A DNA stretch of 23,228 nucleotides, taken from contig JAISXC010000036.1 in assembly GCA_031270875.1 (NCBI GenBank), positions 1 to 23,228 of the forward strand, given 5' to 3'. This document shows, piece by piece, positions 13,894-22,216 of this stretch. A model generated the notes under the pieces. That model worked only from the letters and a program-made list of their open reading frames with translations, made no database searches and was not told the DNA's origin. Position 1 is the first letter of the stretch. The number at the start of each line of letters is the position of its first letter. The position numbers were made by a program, and so were the translations under genes. Source of the stretch: Desulfovibrio sp. GTDB taxonomy: Bacteria; Desulfobacterota; Desulfovibrionia; Desulfovibrionales; Desulfovibrionaceae.

Positions 13894-15114
13894 ATGAGCG
13901 CCCGGCGCCTGACTTCAACGCCAAAAAGCCAAATCCAGTCCCTCGCCTGCCAGGGGACGCGTGTTGTGGAGCACTATTACCAGATCAAAGAGCTGGTGCG
14001 CTCGCGCCTCGGCGACGAGTACGCCCTGCTGTTCGCGGAGCCCGGCGGCCTGCAGCAGGGTGAGGTTATTGACTGGTATTCGCCGTTGCAGGGATCCGCC
14101 AGGCCGGTAACGGAGCTGCCTGAGGATGAAGCCCGCAGGGTGGCGGCTCAGGCTGACCGGATGGCCAAGGCCATCAAACGTCTGGCCGAAGATCTGAAGA
14201 GAGGCGCATCCCAGACTGATGTTTTGCGCGCCATGACGCTGGAACTGGCCCTGCGTTACCCCGATCCGGCCTGCATCTACGCTGTGGACGGGCGGCCGGT
14301 AATGACATGCTGGGGTTTTTCCTCCTCCACCGAAGGCGCGCAGCCTGAAGATCTGGCCCGCTTCGGGGAACGTTTCGCCCCGGTCCCGTCCGCCCCCCCC
14401 TCTTCCGTTCAACAGCCCCCGCAGGAGCGGCCGGATGTCCGCAGGAAACCGCCCGGCTGGCTGTGGCTTTTGCCCTTGCTACTCCTGCTTCTGCTGATCC
14501 TTTTTGTCCCCTTTGGCCCATGGCGGCCGCTCCTTGTTCTCCCCGGCCTGGATTTCCGGCTGCCGCCCCTGCCGTGGGCGTCCACGCGCGATGCCCAGGC
14601 CGAACTCCAGGCCCTGAAATCTGAAGAAAACAAGCTGCAGGCGGACATTGACAGACTCAGAGAAGAACTTTCGACGCAGGCCGCCCTCTGCCTTCCCGAA
14701 CAGCGACAGGATGCTCCGCCGAAAGCCGCTCCCCGCCAGGATCTTGTCATTCCCGAAAAAATGGATGACTACGCTTTCCTTCAAGGACAATGGATGAACG
14801 ACGCCGGACTTGTCAGCCGCCTGGACGGTCAGCCCATTACCGTGATCTATTCCTTTGACGCCTCCGGAAACGGCGCGGTGACTGTCCGTCAGGCTGGCAA
14901 ACAGGATTGCGCCGGCAAGGCCAGAGCGCACTTCACCAATCCGGGCGTTTTGCGGATTGAAGTGGAAAACCAGGTGTGCCCCGGCGAAAACAAGTCCTAC
15001 AAGGCGGAGGTCATTGAATGCCGGCAGACGGCCGGCGGGCAGACCTCCTGCCTCGGCAGGTCGACGGACGGCGCAAGTTGGGGCGGCAATGTCTACTTCA
15101 GGCGGATTCCGTAA
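13894..15114 (+). CDS. SrfA-like single-pass membrane protein
   Basis: This 406-residue protein has three parts. Residues 1-160 form an N-terminal soluble domain with the phrase GEVIDWYSPLQG (56-67), which I associate with SrfA-family proteins. A Pro-rich linker leads to one membrane helix (about 188-206). Then come a coiled coil (about 232-262) and a C-terminal domain (about 295-406) with four cysteines (339, 362, 376, 386). Because there is no signal peptide, the N-terminal domain should be cytoplasmic and the cysteine domain periplasmic. The start ATG 13894 follows a modest GGGG ribosome binding site; an upstream ATG at 13858 overlaps the protease gene and is less likely. The SrfA call rests on position before SrfB/SrfC and partial recognition. 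The family has no established biochemical role. The C-terminal module recurs in the next gene. Confidence 0.65.
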   Translation: MSARRLTSTPKSQIQSLACQGTRVVEHYYQIKELVRSRLGDEYALLFAEPGGLQQGEVIDWYSPLQGSARPVTELPEDEARRVAAQADRMAKAIKRLAEDLKRGASQTDVLRAMTLELALRYPDPACIYAVDGRPVMTCWGFSSSTEGAQPEDLARFGERFAPVPSAPPSSVQQPPQERPDVRRKPPGWLWLLPLLLLLLLILFVPFGPWRPLLVLPGLDFRLPPLPWASTRDAQAELQALKSEENKLQADIDRLREELSTQAALCLPEQRQDAPPKAAPRQDLVIPEKMDDYAFLQGQWMNDAGLVSRLDGQPITVIYSFDASGNGAVTVRQAGKQDCAGKARAHFTNPGVLRIEVENQVCPGENKSYKAEVIECRQTAGGQTSCLGRSTDGASWGGNVYFRRIP

Positions 15115-15224
15115 CCCGACCTCCCGCCGCCATGAAGAATGAAACGCCTTCTCACGACTTCCGCCGGAGCCGCCGTCAATCGCCCGTGTCCATTTTACAA
15201 GGCTGTGAACGCAGGTGTAACGCC

Positions 15225-16172
15225 ATGAAAAAAAATATTCTTCTGTGGACGGCTCTGCTGTGTCTGTCGGGCCTTTCCGCATCATTCGCCGCCGAACAAA
15301 TGGATGAAAAGCAATATGCGCCCGCGCCGGACATTCAAAGGCCGGAACGCGCCCCCGCGCCGCCGGATACGGTCATCGCCGTCCCCGACAGGCAGGGCGG
15401 CGGCGCCGTCATTGTGGCGCCGTTCCCGCCGGATCTGAAAACGCCTTCCGTTCCGGCGCCGGCGCTTCCGACAGTCCCGGTAACTCCTTCAGTCCCCGTT
15501 CCTCCCGCCATTGTCGTGCTTCCGGATGCGCAACCCAAGGATGCCGTCGTTGAAATCCCGGACAAAAACACTCCCGCGCGATTGCCTGAAAAAAAAACAC
15601 CCGATGTCGCTTCCCCCCCGGACCCGGAAAAATTGCCGGAAAAAACGGTTTTGACGCCGGGAGATTTTTTGCCTCTGACTCCCCGAAAGGTGACGCCGAA
15701 AACCGGAAAACAGCCCAAGATCCCGCCTGAACCGACTGTGACGCCCCAAAAAGACCAGGCACAGAAGGAAAAATCCTCTCCCCGAAAGGGCGAAGCCCTC
15801 AAAATTCCCGAAGACGCCGCCAAAAACGGCAAACTGGATTTTCTGGAAGGCTGCTGGGTTGGCACCAGACCGGAATACGGCACCAAGCGCATTGTCAAAG
15901 AACGTTTCTGCTTTGATAAAAACGGCGTCGGAAAGCGCTATATTTATGATCCCGGCTATGCCGGGGAATGCGTCGGGAGCACAAAGGCTCTCGTCAACAG
16001 CGGCGGGACACTGCGCATGAACTCGTCCAAAATGTTCTGCACGTCGGGAGACACTTGGGGGGCCTCAGAGATGACCTGCCGTGGCGAAGGACAGCAGACG
16101 CCCTGCACCTGGGTGTTCCGCGACATAAAAAATGCGCGGCAGTCGTACAAAATCCAGTTTGTGAGGGAATAA
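15225..16172 (+). CDS. Secreted proline-rich protein with SrfA-type C-terminal cysteine domain
   Basis: This 315-residue protein starts with a Sec signal peptide (KKNILLWTALLCLSGLSASFAA, cleavage likely after residue 23). A long disordered region follows (about 25-203), rich in Pro, Lys and Val with many P-x-P steps, and then a compact C-terminal domain (206-315). The domain opens with LDFLEGCWVG and has cysteines 249, 272, 285 and 294, matching those in the C-terminus of the preceding protein, plus an extra pair (210, 229). The proline-rich part may span the periplasm or act as a spacer. The start is ATG 15225, as the signal peptide begins there; the frame is open further upstream but overlaps the SrfA-like gene. 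There is a 110-base spacer before it and 47 bases to srfB. No known family is recognised for the full protein. Confidence 0.75.
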   Translation: MKKNILLWTALLCLSGLSASFAAEQMDEKQYAPAPDIQRPERAPAPPDTVIAVPDRQGGGAVIVAPFPPDLKTPSVPAPALPTVPVTPSVPVPPAIVVLPDAQPKDAVVEIPDKNTPARLPEKKTPDVASPPDPEKLPEKTVLTPGDFLPLTPRKVTPKTGKQPKIPPEPTVTPQKDQAQKEKSSPRKGEALKIPEDAAKNGKLDFLEGCWVGTRPEYGTKRIVKERFCFDKNGVGKRYIYDPGYAGECVGSTKALVNSGGTLRMNSSKMFCTSGDTWGASEMTCRGEGQQTPCTWVFRDIKNARQSYKIQFVRE

Positions 16173-16219
16173 CCTCTTTTGCGCCGCCGAACGGGCGGGG
16201 CAAGGACAATGGAGACGCA

Positions 16220-19200
16220 ATGCATTCCATCCCCAAATATCCGCAGATGGTCAGCCTGATTCCCGAAGCCACGCCCCAGTTTCTGGATTTTGTCTTTTCC
16301 GTGGAAGCCGTGGCCAAGGATATCCGTTATTTTCAGGAAAAGCCTGGCGCGGGAGAGCAAGCGGGCAAATTCGTTCTGCGCGGCCTGAGGGAAAACGACG
16401 ACGGCCTCATGCTGGATGAAATCACGGGGGAGCCGGTACGCCAGGGGATCTTTGAAATATACGCGAAGCGCTGTCTGGAGCCTTGGCTCGGCAGATGGCT
16501 GCCCGTGCCCTTTCTGCGCGTGCGCGATCAAAAATGGGATGACGGCGGCTGCCACTTTGAACGCGGACCGTCAAACTGGGCGCGTGTACGCATGGTCCGG
16601 GATCAGGAGAGCCGCGAGACGCTCCGTATTGTGCTGGCCTTTGATATGTCCGTGGAAGAGCCACCCGCGGACGCGGACGCGTATTTCGCCGTTTCCCCCG
16701 CGGATGTCGACGCCCACGCCAACTACGCCCTGGCTTTGAAAATCCGTGACAACGCCTGGTTTTTGAACCAGGCCTGGGTTGACGACTGGCTGAAAAACGT
16801 CTGGAAGGAATTTCAGGCGCGTCACAGGAACCGCAACGACACGGAAAGGGAACTGGAATACCTGGCGGGCTATCTCACCATGCTGGACGTTCTGGACAAG
16901 GCGATCAACCGCACCGCCGTACAGGTGGTGCGCCCCTCGCAAACGCCAATAGACGTCGATCTTGTGCTGGACATCGGCAATTCGCGTACCACCGGAATCC
17001 TTGTGGAAACCCGCGCCCAGCGCAGCACGAACCTCAATGACAGCTATCTGTTGCAGCTTCGCGATCTGGACTGTCCCGAACATGTGTACACGGACCCCTT
17101 TGAAACGCGGCTGGAGTTCGCGGAAGCGAATTTTGGCGACGACAACCTGAGCCGCCAGTCAGGGCGCAGAACGCCCGCCTTTGTCTGGCCCTCCCCGGTG
17201 CGCATCGGCCCGGAAGCGGCCCGACTTTCCACGCAGGCCCTGTGCGCCGACGGCGTCACCGGCATGTCCAGCCCGAAACGCTATCTCTGGGACGAGCGCG
17301 ACTGGGCCACCGGCTGGCGTTATAATATGCGGGGCGGGCAGGAGCCTCGCGTCACGCGAGGCCCACTGCCCCGCATACTCAACCAGAGCGGCACGCCGCT
17401 GTGCTGCATGGACGACAGACTGTTCAGAAACAATCCCCTCCTGAGATATCAGGATCCGGACATCGCCTTTGATTCCAAATTCACCCGTTCCTCGCTGATG
17501 ATGTTTCTGCTGGTGGAAGTTCTCCAGCAGGCCCTCGTCACCATCAATTCGCCAGGGCAGCGGGCGCGCCGCGAACTGCCCAACGTGCCGCGGCGGCTGC
17601 GGCAGGTCATCTTTACCGTGCCCGCCGCCATGCCCATTGCCGAGCAGCGCGTTTACCGGCGATGGGTCAACTGGGCGGTGCGCGTATTGTGGGAAGTTCT
17701 GGGTTGGCGGGACTATTACGTTCAAGAACACAAAAAACGCGCCCCGGGCGGCGATTACCGCTCAAGCCCGCGCGTGCGCTGCAACTGGGACGAAGCCACC
17801 TGCACCCAGCTTGTGTTTGTCTACAATGAAATCACCAAAAAATACCAGGGAGACGCGCATACCTATGCCCGGAACATGGGCGCGCCCCGCGCCGGGTATG
17901 GCGGAAGGCCCTGCATCCGCATCGCGACGATAGACATAGGCGGCGGAACGACGGATCTTTCCGTCACGACCTTTGAACTGGCGAGCGACGTCGGCTCCTC
18001 CTCGCGCCTGCGGCCCCATCTGGAGATGCGAGACGGCTTCACCATCGCCGGCGACGACATTGTGCGCGAGGTCATTCGCTCCGTGCTGCTGCCGGCCGTC
18101 AGCGCCGCCGCCGCCAAGGCCGGCGTTTCTCATGCCGAAAAGCTGCTCGCCTCCCTTTTCGGACGCGATGTTATTGACAGCTCACAGGAAAGCCGCAACC
18201 GCCGGACGCAATGCGTCCGGCAGATACTCATGCCCGCCGCGCTATGCCTGCTCAGGACTTACGAAACCCTGGACGCGGTCACGGGAGAGGCCGGCGCCGT
18301 CTTTGTTCTTCAGGATTTCTTTGCGGGCTCCGAAAACGGAGACGGAACAGGCGAATTGCCTTTCCGCCGCTGCCCGCCACCCAGCGCCGCAACCCTTGCC
18401 TATCTTGACGACGCTGTCCGCCGGGCAAGCGGCAATGCGGACTTTTCCGTCATGGCCGCGCCCGTTCGCCTCATACCCAGAAACCTTGACGCGATAATGC
18501 GCGAAATCATGGGCGCTCCCCTGGCCAATCTCTGCGAGGTCATACAGCGCTACGACTGCGACATGCTTTTGCTCACGGGCAGGCCAAGCCGCTGGCACGG
18601 CATTCTCTCGGCGGTGCTGGCCAAACTGCCTCTGCCTCCAGACCGCATACTGCCAATGAGCCGCTACCGGGTGGGATCCTGGTATCCTTTCGCGGACGTG
18701 TCCGGAACCATAAGCGATCCCAAAACGACGGTTGTGGTGGGCGGCATCCTGTGCTCGCTGGCCGAAGGTCATCTGGAGGGTTTTTCCTTTGATCCTTCGG
18801 GCATAGTGCCTTCCTCCGCAGCCCGCTTTATCGGGGAAATGGACATCAACGGCCAGATCAAGAAACCGAAGGTCTGGTTTGAGGTGGATGTGGCCGCCAG
18901 GGAGGAGAAAACCTACACGAGGGAAATCTCCTTTTCCAATACCATTACGGTCGGCTTCAGACTGCTGGACGTGGAGCGCTGGACGACATCACGCTTCTAT
19001 GTACTTGATTTTGCTGATGAAGACTCCAGACGCGCCGCATCCGGCAGAACGCCCTATTCCGTAAAACTCACCCTGACGGTCAGGGAACTGGCGGAAGACG
19101 AACTCGGCCTTGTGGCCGAAGGCAGCGAACGGGATGAAGGCGAATTCGCCATTGAAGACATCACCGATCAATACGGCGCGCCCGTAAAAACAAAAGAACT

Positions 19201-19267
19201 GCAGATGCGTCTCCAGACCCTGCCCTTGGACGAAGGGGTATGGCTGGACACGGGAATTGTGATATGA
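16220..19267 (+). CDS. srfB: SrfB-family protein (actin/Hsp70-fold ATPase-like)
   Basis: This 1015-residue protein is close to the usual length of SrfB. It carries the two phosphate loops of the actin/Hsp70/sugar-kinase fold: LVLDIGNSRTTG (Asp251) and IDIGGGTTDLS (Asp572-Asp579). A later LLLTGRPSRW (783-792) matches the adenosine-binding region. It should therefore bind and probably hydrolyse ATP. The first 240 residues form a separate N-terminal domain, and the last 150 or so are beta-rich. The start ATG 16220 has GGAG at good spacing; the frame runs upstream to 15968 but overlaps the previous gene. SrfB was named in Salmonella as an SsrB-regulated factor; its molecular job is not established. 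It is followed 87 bases later by srfC, its usual partner. Confidence 0.88.
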   Translation: MHSIPKYPQMVSLIPEATPQFLDFVFSVEAVAKDIRYFQEKPGAGEQAGKFVLRGLRENDDGLMLDEITGEPVRQGIFEIYAKRCLEPWLGRWLPVPFLRVRDQKWDDGGCHFERGPSNWARVRMVRDQESRETLRIVLAFDMSVEEPPADADAYFAVSPADVDAHANYALALKIRDNAWFLNQAWVDDWLKNVWKEFQARHRNRNDTERELEYLAGYLTMLDVLDKAINRTAVQVVRPSQTPIDVDLVLDIGNSRTTGILVETRAQRSTNLNDSYLLQLRDLDCPEHVYTDPFETRLEFAEANFGDDNLSRQSGRRTPAFVWPSPVRIGPEAARLSTQALCADGVTGMSSPKRYLWDERDWATGWRYNMRGGQEPRVTRGPLPRILNQSGTPLCCMDDRLFRNNPLLRYQDPDIAFDSKFTRSSLMMFLLVEVLQQALVTINSPGQRARRELPNVPRRLRQVIFTVPAAMPIAEQRVYRRWVNWAVRVLWEVLGWRDYYVQEHKKRAPGGDYRSSPRVRCNWDEATCTQLVFVYNEITKKYQGDAHTYARNMGAPRAGYGGRPCIRIATIDIGGGTTDLSVTTFELASDVGSSSRLRPHLEMRDGFTIAGDDIVREVIRSVLLPAVSAAAAKAGVSHAEKLLASLFGRDVIDSSQESRNRRTQCVRQILMPAALCLLRTYETLDAVTGEAGAVFVLQDFFAGSENGDGTGELPFRRCPPPSAATLAYLDDAVRRASGNADFSVMAAPVRLIPRNLDAIMREIMGAPLANLCEVIQRYDCDMLLLTGRPSRWHGILSAVLAKLPLPPDRILPMSRYRVGSWYPFADVSGTISDPKTTVVVGGILCSLAEGHLEGFSFDPSGIVPSSAARFIGEMDINGQIKKPKVWFEVDVAAREEKTYTREISFSNTITVGFRLLDVERWTTSRFYVLDFADEDSRRAASGRTPYSVKLTLTVRELAEDELGLVAEGSERDEGEFAIEDITDQYGAPVKTKELQMRLQTLPLDEGVWLDTGIVI

Positions 19268-19354
19268 ACTTTCACCATGCCGGCCTCCCGGGCAAAAACC
19301 GTTCGGCGGTTTCCGCTCCGGTGAGGGACCGCGACGGACATCACGGAGCTATCA

Positions 19355-22009
19355 ATGGCAGCGCGAGCCCTCGGCGAATATTGTCTTGATCTTGCCCGCG
19401 CGGCAACCGAAGCCGCGACGTGGACATCGGAAAACGCGAATCTTGTCAGGGGCGAATTGAGCGGCCTGCAACTGGAATTACGGCGGGCGCGCAGGTCTTT
19501 CCTCCAGTGCTCGCGCGCCGCCGGGCGCAAAATGTGCGCCGGCGTCTTCGGCCCCAGCCAGGCGGGAAAATCCTATCTCATTTCCGCCCTCGCCCGCAGC
19601 GAAACCGGCAATCTCATGGCTCTGTTCGGCGGAACGAAATATGCCTTCATCAGCGAGATCAATCCCGAGGGCGGCAAAGAATCCACCGGCCTTGTGACCC
19701 GCTTTACCATGACGCGGCCCGGAGCCCTGCCGGAAGGCTTTCCGGTCCAAATACGCCTGCTGGGCGAAACCGACATCGTCAAAATCATCGCCAACACCTA
19801 TTATGCGGACTGCGAACACAAGGATGTCCCCGACGCCGCCGCCATCACCGCGGCGCTTGACTCCCTGCGGGACGGACAGGGCGCGGGCGCGCCGCATATT
19901 GATCTGGACGCCCTGGAAGACTTGCGGGAATATCTTCTCAAGGATTTTCAGGCCAAACCCCGCGTGCAGGAACTGGAACGCGTCTACTGGCAGCGCGCCC
20001 TGGAACTGGGGCAAAAACTCAACCTCAACGGCCGCGTGAGTCTGTACAGCCTCATCTGGGACGGCATCCCCCAGTTTACGGAACTGTGCCGCAACCTCGT
20101 AGGCGCGCTGGAAAAACTTTCCTTTGCCGGCAACGCCTTCTGCCCCATTGAGGCGCTCATCCCCCGCGAGGACAGCATCATTGACGTTGCCATGCTGGAA
20201 GGACTTGACAAAATCGACGGCCCGCAACTCCGGGTCTCCACCGGCTCAGGCGCGGCTGTCCCGCTGCCCCGCTCCGTTGTGGCCGCTCTCACGGCGGAAC
20301 TGACCGTCGTCATGGACGAGAAGCCGGACGATTATTTTGACCAGACTGATCTTCTTGACTTTCCGGGCTACCGCTCCCGCTACAAATTGACGGATGTGCG
20401 CCGCGAGCTGCAAAAGCCCGGCATGCCGAAGGAGCTTTTTCTGCGCGGCAAGGTGGCCTATCTTTTTCAACGTTATTGCGCGGAAAAGGAACTGACCAGC
20501 ATGCTGCTGTGCATCGGTCCGAGCAATCAGGAAGTGCAGGATTTGCCGGGCGTCATCAACGACTGGGTTCTCGCGGCCCACGGAGAATTGCCCGAGTCCC
20601 GCAGGGACAAACCTGTGGCCCTGTATTTTGTGCTCACAAAATTTGACATGGAATTTGAGGACAAGGCGGGTGCCCCTTCGGTTGAATCGCGCTGGGACAA
20701 CCGCCTGCACGCCTCCCTGCTGGATTTTTTCGGCAAGCAGCACGACTGGCCCACAGTATGGGACGGAACGCGCGCCTTCAACAACCTGTTCTTGCTGCGT
20801 AATCCAAATTTCAAATTCAAGACGGCGCTGGAATATGATGGCGACAATCAGGAAACCGGCGTGCGCAGGGACGCGCAAAAGCTGGTGGAATCCCTGAAGG
20901 GCGCCTTTCTGAACAGCGCCCTGGTGGCGCGGCATTTCAAGGAACCGCAAAAATCCTGGGAAGCCGCCATGCGCCTGAATGACGGCGGCATTTCCCATAT
21001 CCGCGAATCCCTGCGCCCTCTCTGCAACCCCGCCATCAAACAGGAACAGATTCTGACGGCGTTGAAAGACCGCTGCCAGAAACTCTTCCGGCGTCTGGCC
21101 ACTTTCTACAGAACGGACGATAAGGAAGAAGAGCGGCGCCGGAAAGAGCTGTTCAGCCAGGAGATATTTTCCCACTTCGCGCGGCTGCTGCAGGAGCAAC
21201 GCGCAGGGCAGTTTTTCAGCGCCCTTGTCGTGCGGGATCAGGACCTGTACGACCTCTACTTTGAGGCCCGCCGCCGTTTTCTCATGGCGGAGGACGGCGG
21301 GGAGCCCGACGAAATCCAGGTCAACATCGGCAACAGCGTGGACGCCGCCGATGTACTTGCCGAGCTTTTCGGCGAGGATCTTCCCGCCCCTCCCGATCAC
21401 AGCGGCAACGCGCCGCATTCCTCCAAAAAACGCCTGAGTGAGGCGCGGTATTTCACCGATCTGATCATCAGCTCCTGGTGCGACAAATTGCGGAATTTCT
21501 CCGATGACCCGCGCATACTGCAGGAATACGGCATCTCCTCACAAAGTCTTGCAAAATTTGTCAGCGAACTGACGGTGGGGCTCACGCGGCTGCGCATCGC
21601 CGAAGAAATGGAAAAAGCGCTGCAGGAAGCCGCCGCTTACGCCAATACCGCCAGGGAACACATAGTCTGGCAACAGGTGAGCCGGGCAAGCGCCCTGCTG
21701 AACAGCTACATGAACTGGCTTGGTTTCAGCCCCAGAATGCGAAGCCCCGAGGAACGCGCCATGGTCATGCGCGGCAGGCGGCACATTCTTTTTGAACCGC
21801 CCGCACCTTTTGACGGCTACCCGATCCTGCCGGAACTGCAACCCCCCTTTGAAAAAATATGGTGCATCGACTGGATGCGCGCCTACTATGCCCTGATGAT
21901 GGACAACGTCAATTTTGACGGCGAACAGGCCTTTGACCGCGAGCAAAATGCGCGCCTCGGGGGTATTCTCAAAAAATTCGGCTCCCAAGACATGCCTCTT
22001 TCGTCCTGA
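19355..22009 (+). CDS. srfC: SrfC-family putative virulence factor (P-loop, dynamin-like GTPase features)
   Basis: This 884-residue protein begins with a helical stretch, then has a Walker A/G1 motif GPSQAGKS (66-73). A Thr in KESTGLVTR (108-116) may be the switch I residue. LLDFPGYRSR supplies a DxxG-type G3 (Asp335-Gly338), and VLTKFD a G4 (Thr428-Asp431). Together these mark a GTPase of dynamin-like style, with an unusually long segment (about 260 residues) between G1 and G3. The C-terminal half is mostly helical, as expected for a stalk or middle domain. No clear membrane helix is seen. The start ATG 19355 has GGAG upstream. It is the standard partner of SrfB; the pair suggests an ATPase-GTPase machine acting at the envelope. 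The GTPase reading is my inference from motifs; the family is normally listed only as a virulence factor. Confidence 0.85.
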   Translation: MAARALGEYCLDLARAATEAATWTSENANLVRGELSGLQLELRRARRSFLQCSRAAGRKMCAGVFGPSQAGKSYLISALARSETGNLMALFGGTKYAFISEINPEGGKESTGLVTRFTMTRPGALPEGFPVQIRLLGETDIVKIIANTYYADCEHKDVPDAAAITAALDSLRDGQGAGAPHIDLDALEDLREYLLKDFQAKPRVQELERVYWQRALELGQKLNLNGRVSLYSLIWDGIPQFTELCRNLVGALEKLSFAGNAFCPIEALIPREDSIIDVAMLEGLDKIDGPQLRVSTGSGAAVPLPRSVVAALTAELTVVMDEKPDDYFDQTDLLDFPGYRSRYKLTDVRRELQKPGMPKELFLRGKVAYLFQRYCAEKELTSMLLCIGPSNQEVQDLPGVINDWVLAAHGELPESRRDKPVALYFVLTKFDMEFEDKAGAPSVESRWDNRLHASLLDFFGKQHDWPTVWDGTRAFNNLFLLRNPNFKFKTALEYDGDNQETGVRRDAQKLVESLKGAFLNSALVARHFKEPQKSWEAAMRLNDGGISHIRESLRPLCNPAIKQEQILTALKDRCQKLFRRLATFYRTDDKEEERRRKELFSQEIFSHFARLLQEQRAGQFFSALVVRDQDLYDLYFEARRRFLMAEDGGEPDEIQVNIGNSVDAADVLAELFGEDLPAPPDHSGNAPHSSKKRLSEARYFTDLIISSWCDKLRNFSDDPRILQEYGISSQSLAKFVSELTVGLTRLRIAEEMEKALQEAAAYANTAREHIVWQQVSRASALLNSYMNWLGFSPRMRSPEERAMVMRGRRHILFEPPAPFDGYPILPELQPPFEKIWCIDWMRAYYALMMDNVNFDGEQAFDREQNARLGGILKKFGSQDMPLSS

Positions 22010-22216
22010 TTTGCATCCTCCGCCTGCAGGTCCGGCTTTGCCCTTTTGAATGCGTTGACCCGATGTCGAAATCCATCATCAAGGCCATAAACAGCACCAA
22101 GTTGATACTCTCGCTTTTTTTTCAAAACCACGTTACGTATGTTACATAAAATTTATGGGCTCCCAGTCTCTGTCTCAAGATGAGACGACTTCAAAACCGA
22201 ATGTGGAATCGTCCCT
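22010..22216 (+). other. Spacer between srfC and the Sel1-type membrane protein gene
   Basis: This 207-base spacer is AT-richer than its surroundings from about 22075. It holds a T8 run (22115-22122), the sequence TTACGTATGTTACAT, and a small stem GTCTC/GAGAC around 22171-22186. TAAAAT (22147-22152) could be a -10, but no -35 lies at a proper distance, so no promoter is called. No coding potential was seen. The break suggests the next gene may have its own transcript start. Confidence 0.35.

Noticed and set aside
15968..16219. Upstream extension of srfB
   Set aside because: It overlaps the end of the secreted protein gene; ATG 16220 has its own ribosome binding site and matches the usual SrfB length.
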